From assembly GCA_030685235.1 (NCBI GenBank), contig MU839180.1:9246-73245 (forward strand): 64,000 nucleotides of DNA, given 5' to 3'. Position 1 is the first letter of the stretch. The number at the start of each line of letters is the position of its first letter. The stretch is from Copromyces sp. CBS 386.78 (lineage: Eukaryota; Ascomycota; Sordariomycetes; Sordariales; Sordariaceae). A program made the translations under genes and the position numbers. Positions 34,283-46,391 of the stretch are shown piece after piece. The notes under the pieces were generated by a model, which searched no databases, was not told where the DNA came from, and saw nothing but the letters and a program-made list of their open reading frames with translations.

Positions 34283-34994
34283 GGTGTGCTAGTGGGTGAG
34301 CTTGTGAATTCCAACAGTACAAATCATACAATAATCATTCCGAAAGGTTCTGAGATGCCTGCTCGTCTAGTCCGTCGTATTCACGTTGACTGACCGTTGA
34401 CTTGTGACGAAGGGGGGCAGAGTGTTCATCGGTGAAAACAGAACAGCTGACGTACCTACTTTCATGATTCTACACATTACGTAATTAATCAAGTATCACC
34501 ATCTCAGCGGTTACATAATGCACGCATTGCATCGGTTTATTTTCACCCCCAGCTGTCATAATGAGGTAGGCTTGCCTGTTACTCGGTCAGTGTCACTCAC
34601 CTTAACCTCCTTCGGCTCACCGAACACTCAAACACCGTGCTCACCGTTCACCGCAGCCCCTGGCCCACGTCGCTGGGATGTTCCCCGCGAAACTTATTAA
34701 GTGACAGCTATCGATAAGATATTCCCCTTGATTGGCCAACTTATATCGCAGTAATGCCAACGAGCCTCGGCTTGTCGTTGGAACAAGTCTCGGTCGACGG
34801 TTTCCCGTCTTAGTGAACAGCACCGACCGGATATCGTTTGGCTGGTAGGAGAAAGATGGTTTTGGGAGTGAATCTGTTATTATCCTTCCATCATCCCGGA
34901 TGAGATGGGTTTTGGATTGTTTGCACCGGAGAACCCACCCATTCTGACAACTACGAAATCACAACAAGTCGGCAAAAGAGGAGCAGCAATCATC
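34283..34994. other. Divergent intergenic region
   Basis: Promoter space between the methyltransferase (-) and the SDR gene (+). No other feature is seen. Confidence 0.5.
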
Positions 34995-35977
34995 ATGGAT
35001 GTCAACACTCTCTTCGGCATCAAGGTACGTACGGTCCAAGTCTACGTTGTGTCATGCCATGTCATGCCATGCACCGCGAGGCACCGCATCGCACACCATA
35101 CACTATAATGCGCATACATATCCCCGCTTCCCCAAACGACGGAAGTGATGAACCTCAAAAACGCTAATGGTTTGGTTCAACACAGGACAAAGTCGTCCTC
35201 ATCACCGGCGGCGCCAAAGGCATCGGCCGCATGATCTCCGAAGGTTTCGTCCGCAACGGCGCCAAAGTGTACATCTCCTCTCGCGACGCCTCCGCCTGCG
35301 ACACGGCCGCCGCCGAGCTCAACGCTTTGGCCGAGAAGACCTCCTCAGGCGGTTCCGCCGTCGCCCTCCCGGCCGACCTCTCCTCCGCCGAAGAATGCAC
35401 CCGGCTTGCACAAGAGCTCTCCAAGCGCGAGCAAAAGCTGCATGTGCTGATCAACAACTCGGGCGCCACCTGGGGCGCTGCCTACGACGAGTACCCCGAG
35501 AACGCGTGGACGAAGTTGTTGACGCTGAACCTGCACCGGGTGTTTACCCTTACGCAGGCGCTGACGCCGCTGTTGGAGAAGGCGGCCAAGAAGACTACTG
35601 GCGATGTGGTGATTGACCCGGCGCGTGTGATCCACATCGGTAGCATCGACGGGATCCGCGTCCCGCTGTTGCCGACGTACGCGTACAGCGCCAGCAAGGC
35701 CGGCCTGCATCATTTGTCAAGACACATGGCCGTGGAGCTGGGGCCGAGGGGGATCACGAGCAACACGCTGGCGTGCGGGCCGTTCCCGAGTAAGATGATG
35801 GCGGCGACGCTGAGGCAGTTTGGGGAGGATATCAAGGCTGCAAATCCCCTGGGGAGGATCGGCACGCCGGAGGACGCGGCGGGCGCGTGCCTGTTTTTGG
35901 CGAGTAGGGCGGGGGCGTTTGTGAATGGGGCTACGGTGACGCTTGATGGAGGTGTTGCGCTGATGTCCAAGATTTGA
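34995..35977 (+). CDS. Short-chain dehydrogenase/reductase (SDR), RhlG/FabG-like
   Basis: Predicted as join(34995..35024, 35186..35977), 273 residues, with one 161-nt intron (GTACGT donor, CACAG acceptor, phase 0). The start MDVNTLFGIK-DKVVLITGG fits close fungal relatives. An in-frame ATG 30 codons upstream (34905) would add a non-conserved stretch and was not chosen. The Rossmann motif TGGAKGIG spans residues 17-24, NNSG spans 100-103, and the catalytic Ser163, Tyr177 and Lys181 lie in IGSID and YAYSASKAG. NTLACGPFPSKMM and the C-terminal FVNGATVTLDGG are also classical SDR. The enzyme should reduce or oxidise a carbonyl/alcohol pair with NADP(H). Relatives are annotated as 3-oxoacyl reductases; the substrate is unknown. 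Codon use is strongly C/G-ending. Confidence 0.93.
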
Positions 35978-37031
35978 GTTTGAGTTAAGGTAAGGGTGGT
36001 GACCGGTGCTAATAATAGCGGGTTTTTATTACACACGTATGGGATTCGAGATTTCGGTGATGTTTCATGATCCAGTGATTCTCGCTTGAATTATTACCTA
36101 ACCATGAGTATCTTGGCTGGTCTCTATACATGTATGTATACATTGTATCTCAGTAGTTGGTAAAAAAAAAGCAGAGATGAGTGGAAAAGTGCAAATAGGA
36201 TATATCCAGCCGATAATGCTTATGACAAAACTCCTTCTCACTCCCTGTGAGATACATGTAGCCACTCCGCCTGTTGTGGAAAAAAAGAAAAAAGAAAATC
36301 AGCATCCGCCCGCCCCGGATCTTCTGCGCCGTCCATCTCCTGTGTGTAGGTATATCTGTACTTGTATGCTTCCCATGTTTCCCCATGCCCCTGTCCGTTG
36401 TACCCCGTGATGCAAAATATCATGATCACAACCCAAAATGAAACGCCACGATAACGCCCAGACGATATTAGTGATACGGAAAGAAAATGTGTGAAGAACC
36501 GCCTGCGAAGGCTTCTCCTTCTTGTGGATGCTGTTTGGAGAGGAGTGGTGGCAAAGTCGAAGTTTCCCAGCAAGCTGTCCGGTATTTTTTTTGCGCTGTT
36601 GGTTCACTGTTGGTCGAAAAGAGCTGATCCCGAGAGACAAAACATCGTTGGTGTTGTCTGTGATGTGCCAGGTGTGCTTCCCGAGTGAACCAATGTCGCA
36701 GACAAGTCTCTTCCAGGTATCTGGAGTTTTTCTTGTGGTCGACTTGTAGTGAGCTCCCTTTCGCGTTTATGTGGTGAGACCTCGAGCGTGGAAAATGCCT
36801 CCGTCAATGTGCCAGGTGCAAGACTTCTGGTCGATCCTCCCCATATCCTCTGAGGTTTTGGGGGAAAAGGCGCTGGCAATGACATGACAGCCAGCGATGT
36901 CGCAATCTGACTCCAAATCCAGCCCAGAAGTTGTTGCCCAAAGTGGAGAAACCCCGAAACGTCGTTAGCTGCCCATCCTTCCATCTCTCAGACCACGCAC
37001 TTTTTTGCGCTGCGACTGTGGGATGGCCAAT
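35978..37031. other. Convergent intergenic region
   Basis: 3' flanks of the SDR gene (+) and the 74-residue gene (-). Small opposing frames at 36238-36984 look accidental. Confidence 0.5.
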
Positions 37032-37256
37032 TTATGAGAGGCCAATATCCTCAAAGTCACGCATCATCACGGCCATTTGGGCGCGCTTTGCGGCCTCAGC
37101 AACCAGTGTGAAGTCCTTAAGGAAGGCGTCCGTCGAGTTTCCAGTCTTGGCGGGAGCAGGTTGAGGCGGCGCGATCTTGGCGGCTACGGGCGACCGTTGG
37201 ATGGAAGCCATGGAGGAGGTCTGCTGAGTTGTGGGGGTGGAGTTGGAGGCGTCCAT
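37032..37256 (-). CDS. Small hypothetical protein, 74 residues
   Basis: Single exon. The first 40 residues are Ser/Thr/Pro/Gln-rich and disordered. The last 33 form an amphipathic helix (TDAFLKDFTLVAEAAKRAQM plus AVMMRDFEDIGLS) with the look of a conserved interaction helix. There is no signal peptide or membrane segment. A second ATG (MASIQRSP) at residue 16 is also possible. An AT-rich TATA-like run (37540-37554) lies about 290 bp upstream in the correct orientation. I do not recognise the family. The contrast between a disordered N-terminus and a strongly patterned C-terminal helix argues for a real gene. Confidence 0.55.
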   Translation of the reverse strand: MDASNSTPTTQQTSSMASIQRSPVAAKIAPPQPAPAKTGNSTDAFLKDFTLVAEAAKRAQMAVMMRDFEDIGLS

Positions 37257-40200
37257 GATGATTGCTGTAAATGGGAAGTCTTGGGGGCGACTGGTGTTTT
37301 TGTAAATGGAAGTGAGCGGTTGCCGGGTGACAGACAGGCGACTCTCAAAGAAGGTGTGAGTGTTGTTGTTAATAAGGTAGCTGCGAAGTGCTCTCGTGTG
37401 GTCGACGGGTTGGAGTTAGATAACACGGAGCTAAGCTGAGCTACCTCTAGGTGAGGTGTGTGTAGTCGAATTTTTGGTTGTGGCTGCAGTGGAAAGGGAA
37501 AAAGTGGTTTGAGATTTGTGAGGGAAGGTTGGAGAGAGGTATATATAAAAAGAATGGTGTGTGTTCGTTCTTTCGCGGAGGAAGCTCGCTGATAAGAGAA
37601 TTTCTCGCTCTCCGAATTCCGTCCAGGGTACCTCTGGGGTGTGGGATTTTGATGGGATCCTCTTGAGTGGATCGACCGACAGCAGCAGAAAAAAAGGACG
37701 GGGGCGGGTGCTTGTCTTCACGACTGAACCAACGCCAAGGATGATGTATACGACTGTTTCTTGGTTCTTGAATTCTTCAATCCTTTGCTCCGGTTTTTGC
37801 TCGTTCTTCTCCAATTTTCCAGGAATGGAAGTTCCCCGCTATGACTTCAGATTATTGTCGAGTCCTTTGGTTTTGGAAGCAAGAGCAAGCAAACAGTATC
37901 TGATCGAGATACTGTGTAAAACCGGGCAACGATTATCGAAGGAGGACAGAGCGCAACGAGGGAAAAAGAGGACAGTGAACAGGCTAATACGGCAACCAAT
38001 ATCTGGTAATTTGTCTCCCTTTTGTAGTGGTGTACTGGAAACGGGGATGGTGCAGGCTGCAAGATGCAAAGTGACCTCTGGTGCGTCTTCCTGTTGTTTG
38101 TGATGCCCGTTGATGTGGTGAACTGCAGTGCCGGCGGTGTCCGATAGTGACAGGATCGATCGATGAGATATCGAGGATAGCTAGGATGCGTTGGTGGTGT
38201 GTAGGATTGATGGTGGGTTGATGGGTAAGAAGACCTGGGACGATTGGGGGTGGATGACGGTGAAATATATCACATTCAGAATCCCATCCTTTGAAGCCAT
38301 CAGGTGGACATGAACACTCCCCTCCAGCTCACTAATCGACATCTTCACCTTCCTTCTTCCACAAGACTGACTGACTGACACCTTTCAGGTACCTCAAAAT
38401 GGACGAATGTGTAGATACCTAGCTCGGAGTAGCGGATGACCGTGGTGACCGTTTTCGGCGTCATAGGTGATGGAAGATCAACAATGGGGCTACTTTCAAT
38501 TAACCGCGCCAAGCCAGCAGATTGTCCTGTAAGAGTTACGGGCGAGGTACCTCCGCAGAATAGCCGGAATGTCGCATTTGAGTTGTCATTCGCCCTCATT
38601 TCCTCGTCATCCAATGCTTTCCGCAAAAGCCGAAGCCTGTACCTCACAGGTACTCTGCAGCATGGTGGAAGTGCTGGTCTGGGGTTTGCAGACAAGGGCG
38701 GGGGACGTTTTGATCCACCTCCAGATGCCCCATACTATGATGTCCACCTTCCGTCCGTCGAGGCCCAGGTGCTCCCGTTCCCCCACACTCTTTAGGATTC
38801 TCTTCTGCCCTTTCTCATCCCTATTGCACCAGTAAGAAATATTGCTTGACAGATACATGCAAATGAGTTACACGAATGTTTAGCTCATGGCGACAAGCGT
38901 TTACCATTTGTCGGTTCCTCCAACCCGAGTGTACATACGTACCTTGCGCTGGAATCTTTGAAGAATACCTTACTTATTCTTCTTGCAGACGAGTGGACCA
39001 ACTCTTCAAGTAGGGGTTCAATCGCAAGCTGACAACCCTCGTTCCTTATTTCAAGCTCTTATTTATTAATAGGTTCGGTAATCTGAAGGGACTCTCACAA
39101 CTCCCGTCGTGACCCCTGGCATATGAAATGAAGTGAAGCACGCAATCACAGCGAATGGCGATGCGCAGGCTGACCCAGGGCGAACATGGTTCGTCCAGAA
39201 ATATCTTCCAGGTGTAATAGATCTCAATAGATCGACAGACCCCGAGATGGTCTGTTGATGATGCACGATTCGCGCCGTCCGGTTGGTATTTCCCCATGTT
39301 TCACGGATATTTGGTGGGAGCCAGTTCCCTTTGGGCCGTGATATGAATCCCAAGAGCCAGACACTGTGTCGAGCTGTGTTCACTGGCACTCCACTGCTAG
39401 TCTTTTTGTCCTGTGACACATGTGAGCTTTCGCATATCGTGTAAACCATTGCCATCGATACCTGCCATGCTGAGTCGGCACTGCTTCGGGAGTTGGCACA
39501 CCTGAAGCTCTCTTCCGGCAGCATCTCATCGCTATCATCCGGGCACGGCCCCAGTCAGTTGCAACCCCGGAGCAAGGGTGGGAGAGTGTGGGGGCAGCCC
39601 GAATCTTTGGCTCTGCAGGGCTGCATTTTGGCTTTTTCAATCTCGGCCTCTTTGTCCGCCCGCCCGCGACCACATGCGTACCCGCGGCTCCAGGATTCCA
39701 AACACGGGGTTTAATTTCTTGCTTGTGTTTATGGATAAGTCTCCCAGACATTGATGTTCTAATAATGTTGTAGTAGTTTTTGTGTGTTGTATGTGTACGT
39801 CGAGGTAGCCAAGGTAACACGTGTACTAGTGTCACTGAGAGAAGCAAAAGCCTGACAGCTTCAAAGGGGCGAACGATAGTGGAACCACAGTGCTGCCATT
39901 CCCACCCGGGCAAGCTGCATATGCGTTGAAGATTGATGCTGCGAAAACCGAAAATTGGGTCATCTAATCCTCTTTGATGAGACTGATAACGCGGCAGAAG
40001 ATCCCGGTATGTCGGCGACCTGCCACGTTTGGCGCGGGACAAGTTGCGGAAAGGTTGGCTTCAAGAGCCGTCGCTTCAAGGGAGCTAATCAACGGTAGGG
40101 GTCGATAGGAACGGTAAAATATGTCGGAAGTACAGCCGAACCAAGAGCTCGAATGGCGTTCCAAGGTGATTTCTTGTCATTTGTTTTAATGCTTCCATCT

Positions 40201-40851
40201 TCGACTTGGGTCTCTGGGCTGTGGATCTTTTGATGCAATGAGTCAGATGTGGGAATGGCGGCAAGGCCGATTGAAAGATTAGGGAGGGGTACACTATGAA
40301 AAATAAAAATGAGAAGCACAAGCCCCGGTCGCTGCAGGTACGCGACGGTAGTGGGTGGACGGGCACTCGGGCAGAAGTACAAAAGCTTGGGCCATGTCGG
40401 CTTTTATAGCGGGGGTACGAGTTGTCGGTTCCGGTTAGCTCACCGGCGTGACTTCCTGACATTTGTGCGGCTTCGGTTCGGTGAAATGCATTCGGTGGAT
40501 TTGCACGCCGAGGCGAGGCCGGCCCAAGGGAATGACCCCTTTTAGTGCGCCCGGCCCCACCCACTGCCCGCGTGCCCGGTCCCCGCCTCCACTAGACACG
40601 GACAGGAAGGAACCGAACAGGTCACCGCGTACCAAGGAAGCTTTGGAGCTCCGGCATGGAGATCTAGGAACATTACGTTGCCACTATCCCTCTGCTTCAG
40701 GTCCAGAACCTAACCAAGGATACCAGCCAAGACAATTTTACCCCTCCATACCGTTTGAAGTTCTCTACGCGATATCCTACACCCCGCTCGCCGTTACTGT
40801 CGCATCGCGTTCCACCACATCACATCATACAAGGTCGACTCGCAAACGACC
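37257..40851. other. 3.6-kb gene-free interval
   Basis: This contains the upstream region of the small gene (-) and the promoter of the metaxin gene (+). Overlapping frames on both strands (for example 38345-38695 and 38436-38795, 39380-40042) have no domain or splice support. No RNA gene or repeat was recognised. Confidence 0.45.
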
Positions 40852-41911
40852 ATGGCGACCACCGCCGCCGCCGCACCACCTCGAAAGTGGATGCAGGTAC
40901 CTCGCCCGCTCCAGAAGCTCTTCGACACGTTTCCCCTTCTTGCCTACGACGTCAACGCCCTCCCCGCTCGAGCACAATCGGCTACTTCCGGCGACCTTCC
41001 TACACTCTACGTCTTTTCTACCGATGAGGATGCGCTACTGGGGGCACCAAGCTTCAACCCGAGCTGTTTGAAGTGGCAGGCACGTACACTCCAGGATTTT
41101 TTACAGGTGGTCAAGTGGCGATAGTCTAACTCTGCTCTCTCACATCAAATAGGCCTTCCTCAAGCTTGCCGGTGTCAAGTTTCAAATCCTGCCCTCGACC
41201 AACCATGCCTCACCAACCGGTGCGCTCCCGTTCATCCTCCCCAAGAGATTGGCCCCTACCGATGCCCCATCACCAATCCCGTCATCTAAACTCCACGACT
41301 ATGCCCTCAAATACGGTACCTCAAATCCTCCAGAGGTTTCAGCCCTGAGGCTTGACGCCTACCAAGCCCTCCTCGACGTCCCCATCCGAAACGCCTGGCT
41401 ACAGGCTCTTTACCGCGATCCCGAGTACACAGATCTGCTAGACAGATTCTACATCACGCCAGCGTCCTCTTCTTTCTGGGTGCGCGGCGCACTCAGACAC
41501 CAACTGTGCCGAGCAGCAGAGGTCGAGATTCTAAAGACCGGGCCCGGTGGCGCTGCTTCGACGGCGTTATCTCTACTAGTTGACGAAGACGCCGTGTACA
41601 GAGCGGCGGTGAACGCCTTTGAGGCATTGGCGACACTGCTTTCGGAAAGCAAAACCGGGTGGTTTTTTGGAGCGGAGACGCCGACAATTTTTGACGCAAG
41701 TGTTTTCGCTTACACGCATCTGATGCTCCAGTATATGAGTGACGCCAAGGGCGAAGTGGAGGAAGATGAGGGATCCATTTTTAGGTCCAGGAGGTTAGGG
41801 AATCTGGTTAGGAGAGCTGGATCGGGAGAATTGGAGAAGCACTATAGCCGGCTCTTTGAGCTGCTTTGGCCGGCAGACTCAGGCGCCGACCTTTTCAACC
41901 ACAAGGCTTGA
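40852..41911 (+). CDS. Metaxin/Sam35-like subunit of the mitochondrial SAM (TOB) complex
   Basis: Predicted as join(40852..41079, 41153..41911), 328 residues. The N-terminal thioredoxin/GST-like domain reads LPTLYVFSTDED, then FNPSCLKWQ-AFLKLAGVKF across the intron, then NHASPTGALPFILP. This is the characteristic metaxin/Tom37-type start, in which the CLKWQ helix continues directly into the AFLKLAGV strand. The GST-C-like helical half follows, including FDASVFAYTHLML. Such proteins sit on the cytosolic face of the mitochondrial outer membrane and help insert beta-barrel proteins. The continuous family pattern requires removal of a 73-nt intron with a GC donor (CAG/GCACGT) and an AAATAG acceptor preceded by CTAAC. 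Using the next GT (41107) would insert nine residues in a conserved helix. Sam35 versus Sam37 is undecided; the length favours Sam35. Confidence 0.82.
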
Positions 41912-42986
41912 GGAAACAGTCCATTGGAAGTGAGCAGATACAAGTTGGACATGGGAAATGCATGACGAAGGCTACGACCAGAGTAAACTGTACAACGTCT
42001 GTAAGATATCCCGGAGAAACAGAGGACAACTTCATAGATAGATACCCCGCTGAACCTTGATGTCAGGTTGGTTTAATAAGCGATAAGGGCGGGACTGGGA
42101 TGGAACCAACACGGGTGAGCATCGTTGATTCATCGGTGACCGGACTCAGTGGCCGGAATCATTCCGGCCAAGTGGAGCCTGATATCGGCAGGCTGGGGCC
42201 GGCTGGGGCCGGCTAGGGCCGGAGCAAAGTGGGGATTTGTCAATTCCCATTACTCAATCCCGGTCTCATGGCTCACCATGTGCACACCGATACGCACGCC
42301 TGACGACACGTGCGGCATCATGACTTGGTTTGTGCACTGTTGAGATGCAAGCCGGGCCGAAGTGCTGGTAGTTGAGTTTCGCAGCTTTGTTGTTATCGAC
42401 ATGGAACTTGTCCCCTCGCTGACCGATGACGAGAACAGTTAGACCACTTTGAACAAAGACACTCGCTAATATTAGGCCAACACTATGTCGCAACTCCCAT
42501 CTTTTTTGGACAAAGAAAGTCTCAGCAACCACACCTCAGTAACCGAATGAGATGACGGCTGCCAGATATCTTCGCGTTTTCCATCGTGGCTGCCAAATTC
42601 ATACACCATCTCTCCTTCCTACTCCCTTGCAGTGGACGATGGATGGAAGGCGGGATCAAAAGACAAACCATAAGGACCCCTAGCTCTTGTCTCCTACGAC
42701 CCGTCACTTCATGACAAAGAGAAACCGGCTTCGGAACGCGCCTGCTGTGATGGCCGAGCCGTGGAAAAATGATTGGGTTGAGCATGATACGAGAGGCCGG
42801 AATCCATTCCGGCCACGGTCTATATAGGCGCAGAGAGATACGGCCGTATTTGCATCTCTCAACTTCTGCATCTGCATCACCCTCAACACAGACGAAGGCG
42901 TCTTAGAACTTACTTCCTCTCGCTTTCTCAACTTTTGGGACAACGATCACCATCATCTTCAATCGATCACTTACGACATCGGCACA
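41912..42986. promoter_or_regulatory. IDO promoter region with two CGG/CCG palindromes
   Basis: The sequence at 42150-42170 is a palindrome with arms TGGCCGGAAT and ATTCCGGCCA around one base. The sequence at 42795-42814 has the same 9-bp arms around CC. The second lies just upstream of TATATAG (42821-42827), which is 160 bp before the IDO start codon. Everted or inverted CGG triplets are typical of Zn2Cys6 factor sites. An imperfect 10-bp tandem (GGCTGGGGCC) lies at 42191-42222. Confidence 0.55.
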
Positions 42987-44694
42987 ATGGGCTCCCTGGA
43001 AAAGGATACCGCTACCTACGACAACGACTTCCCCATCCTCTACGACCCTCGTCCAGACGATGGCTCCCTTCCCGCCTTCATGGTCTCTACCACCCGTGGC
43101 TTTCTCCCACGTATGGAACCCATCGTCACTTTACCTTCCGAGTTCGACCCCCTTGAATCCATCCTCCAACGCATGCCAGTCAAGACCGCTTCTGGAGAAC
43201 CAGGCCTGCTCGCCCAGGGCAAGGGGCTGCTTGGCGAGGCCGTCCACAAGGAGCTGCCGGACTTGACCGAGTTTGTGGACAAGTATAGGCATGACCTACC
43301 CTTGATGAACGCCTTGTATCGGGACTACTCGTTCCTGGCGTCGGCATACTTGCTGGAGCCGTGCCATGAGAGGTTTGTGAAAGGGGAGGAGTATGGGCTT
43401 GGGAGACAGGTGTTGCCGGCGAACGTGGCGAGACCGATTGCTAAGTGTGCTGAAATGTAAGTGCTCACCCTTTTACTTTGGTCAATGACAACAAATTTTT
43501 GCGTCGAGTGTTCTCTTTGGAGTTTCGTCTCTGTTCGGTGCCAACTCCAACTCAGTCTTCACTCTTCACCTCTCTCCCTGCTTCATATCAACCCTCAAAT
43601 GACTAACAAGCTCCGCCCAACAAAGATGCGAATTCAAACCCTTCATGGAATACGCTGGCTCATATGCCCTCTTCAACTACCGCCTTGTCGACCCCTCCCT
43701 CGGCTTCTCATTTTCCGACCCCTCCAATGTCCGCCTCATCCGCGCCTTCGAGAACGGCCTGGACCCTACCTCTTCCGAAGCCGGCTTCGTGCTCGTCCAC
43801 ATCGACATGGTCCGGCACTCCGGTCCGCTCGTAGCCGGCGCCGTAGCCTCTCTCGACCTATGCCGATCTGCCCTCTCCTCTTCGTCTACTACCAATCCCG
43901 TGACCAGACTACATGTATCCACCCGCCAATCCCTCAACATGTCCCTGTCACACATGCTAGCCGCCCTGAAGAAAGTCAATGCCACAATGGAGACCATGTG
44001 GAAGCGTTCCAAGCCCAACGAATACACCTCGTTCCGCACCTTCATCTTCGGCATTAAGAGTCAGAGCATGTTCCCAAACGGCGTCGTGTACGAGGGTCTT
44101 CCGGGCTCCGAGGGCAAGCCGCTCTCATTCCGCGGCGAGTCCGGAGCCAACGACTCGATGATCCCTCTTATGGATAACTTCTTGCAGATCCCTATGCCTG
44201 ACACGCCGCTGACCAAGATCTTGGAGGATTTCCGGTCGTACAGACCCAGCAACCATCGAGCGTTTTTGGAGTGGGTGAAGAGGGGGAGCGAGGAGGCGGG
44301 GTTGAGGAGGTGGGCGCTTGCTCTTGATGGTACGGATAATATGACAGAGGAAGAGAGGGACGAGGTGAAGCGCTCTCGGAGCCTGTGGATCCAAATGCTG
44401 AATCAGGTCCGAGAATTTCGCTGGCGTCATTGGTGCTTTGCTAGGGAGTATATCCTTAAGCAGACAAGCCATCCGACGGCGACGGGGGGCAGCCCGATCG
44501 TGACGTGGTTGCCGAATCAGTTGCAGGCTGTGCTGGGGGATATGGTGGGTCTGTATGAGAGGATGGGAGGAGACGAGGCGGGAGGGTTGGGTGAGGAGTG
44601 TAAGGATATTATGGAGTTGGTGAGGAGGCAGGACGTGACCCTGAAGAAGGAGGTGATGAAGTTTTGCGAGGAGAGGGGCGTGCCGAGGGCTTAG
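42987..44694 (+). CDS. Indoleamine 2,3-dioxygenase
   Basis: Predicted as join(42987..43456, 43626..44694), 512 residues, with one 169-nt intron (GTAAGT donor, GACTAAC branch, AAAG acceptor, phase 2). The helical IDO domain is recognisable by LMNALYRDYSFLASAYLLEP, LPANVARPIAKCAEI, FVLVHIDMV, and the haem-pocket loop FRGESGAND at residues 325-333. The proximal haem ligand is most likely H425 in FRWRHWCFAREYI. The NHRAFLEW block (about 366) is also diagnostic. IDO opens the indole ring of L-tryptophan with O2 to give N-formylkynurenine, the first step toward NAD+ synthesis or tryptophan use, in the cytosol. Fungal genomes carry several IDO paralogues; which one this is needs alignment. The promoter has a TATA box and paired palindromes. 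Confidence 0.95.
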
Positions 44695-44988
44695 GTCCTC
44701 GCGATGGTTCGAGGAGGTGGGTTATGACTTATGACTTGTCTGAAGAATTGGTATTCTGTTTGACGATGAAATGGGGATTTTTGTTCTTATTGTTTTTCTT
44801 TTCATTAGCAAGGAATGTTCCCCATTAGCCCAGTTCAAAAACATCATGAAACACGCTCAAACTCCCAAGTAATGCAACCAACATGAGAAATGGTCTACCC
44901 ACATATACACATATTAACATTCTTCATCATGAACCCAGGTTTGTCGTCCTTTCGTCACTCTCTTTCTTCAAGGACCCCCGGAGTGGAA
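44695..44988. other. Convergent intergenic region
   Basis: Short 3' flanks of IDO (+) and the cysteine-rich gene (-). Nothing else is seen. Confidence 0.5.
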
Positions 44989-46391
44989 TCACACCATCAT
45001 CCCCCCTACCACAACGGCCACTCCAACAATCACCTCCACGCCCATAACCTCCCTCGCCGCCCCAGCACCAACCAGCGGCGCAGCCGGGGCTTTGGTATAC
45101 GTAGGCAGCTCCTTCGCCTCCGTCGCCGTTGCCAACTCTCCCGAGCCCGTGGGCGTAATCACCACCGAGCAACTCACGCTCCCACAGGCGTACCCGCTCG
45201 GGCAACACCCCGGCAGTGGGCCGGCCTCTTTACCGCACATGTACCACCCATAAGCGCACGTGCCCGTCGCAGTGGTAGTCGGTACGGCGGTGATGGGCAC
45301 CGCGATTGTCATGCCGTTGGTGTTCTTTATCGTGGTCATCTCGATTGGAGGGCAGTTGGTTACGCTGCAGTCGCGGCCGGTTTGGCAGCAGCCGCCGCCG
45401 GCGGAGGCGAGGCAAGGGTAGAAGCCTGTTGGGCAGTAGTCGAGGGTGGAGGTGAGACTGCTGGATGGGGGCGTGGTGGTGGTCGAGGATGAGGTTGTTG
45501 GGCGGACGGGAGGGATGACGGCGGTGCTGTCGCTGCTTGTGGGAGCTGGGAGGGTGGTGGTGGTGGGGGATGTGCCTTCTTTGATGCCTATTTATGTGAA
45601 AGTCAGCACTATGTCATGGTGGTGGTGGTGGTGGTGGTGGTCGGCAATGAACCAGGAGTCGGAAGAAAACAAAAAAGAAAAGAAGAAGAAAAGAAAAAGA
45701 AAAAGAACTCACACCCAACACCAGCACAAACAAACCCGGGTAAACAACACCCGCCCCCAATCTCCGACGCGCACCCCGTGTTTCCGTCCGCGCAAGTAGA
45801 CACCGACCCGCCGCACGTCGCCCCTGCCGGACAACACCCTACTTTGCCCAGACCGACATCCTCAATCTCCACGCAGGTTTCCGACGTCCTACAGCAACTG
45901 TTTGGGTACCCGATACGCGAACAGCTGGCCGTGCCCTCGGGACAGTTCCATTGCCGCTTGTTGTTGTGCTGTTGCAGCCGGGCGAGCGCTTCCCGCGAAC
46001 GGCGGAAGAGAGACCATGCTCTCTGCTCTTCGCTTTGCAGGTGGTGGTTGTGGTTGTGATTGGCAAAGGGTGGGCGGTAGGAGAGGGGCGAGGAGGAGTT
46101 GGTTTGGAGGAGGTGCAAGTCTTGTTCGTCGGCTAGACGGCGGGCGGCGAGGATGGGGTCGACTTCTTGCTGCTCGACTGAGATGAAGCCCATGAGGGGT
46201 GGTGGCAGGCGGTCATTGGAATTGGAGGAGCTGGAATCGGCATGATCGGCAAAGGCGACGTAGTGAGGGTGGAATTTCTCGCTTTGGTCGGGGGGCATCT
46301 TCTTGATGGCTGTGGGAAGCTGTTGTTGAGCTTGTGTGGTCTCGAGGTGGGCGGCTATGAGGAGCCATAGTGAATGTGGGAGGAGACGCAT
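44989..46391 (-). CDS. Cysteine-rich, probably GPI-anchored surface protein
   Basis: Predicted as complement(44989..45587, 45713..46391), 425 residues, with one 125-nt intron (GTGAGT donor, AAATAG acceptor, phase 1). The N-terminus MRLLPHSLWLLIAAHLETTQA is a signal peptide. The middle and C-terminal parts carry repeated Cys modules: YPNSCCRTSETC, GCCPAGATCGG, GGGCCLPGFVCAGVGC, GGGCCQTGRDC and LPGCCPSGYACGS. These are separated by a Ser/Thr/Pro-rich linker. The last 20 residues are hydrophobic (GVEVIVGVAVVVGGMMV), typical of a GPI-attachment signal. Similar CC-motif proteins occur on fungal cell surfaces; the ligand is not known. The intron carries a long GGT/CCA microsatellite (45618-45641) and a purine tract; reading through it would give a phenylalanine-rich run, which supports splicing. 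Confidence 0.82.
45618..45642. repeat. GGT microsatellite inside the intron
   Basis: Eight GGT copies within the intron of the cysteine-rich protein gene. It is likely length-polymorphic between strains. Confidence 0.85.

Noticed and set aside
38345..38795. Opposing open frames of 116 and 119 codons
   Set aside because: They overlap each other on opposite strands, and neither has a motif or exon context.
39380..40042. 220-codon minus-strand open frame
   Set aside because: Arg/His/Cys-rich without domain and with no coding-like bias.
42150..42814. The two palindromes as ends of one transposable element
   Set aside because: Each site is itself a short palindrome, and no longer terminal repeat or flanking duplication extends from them.
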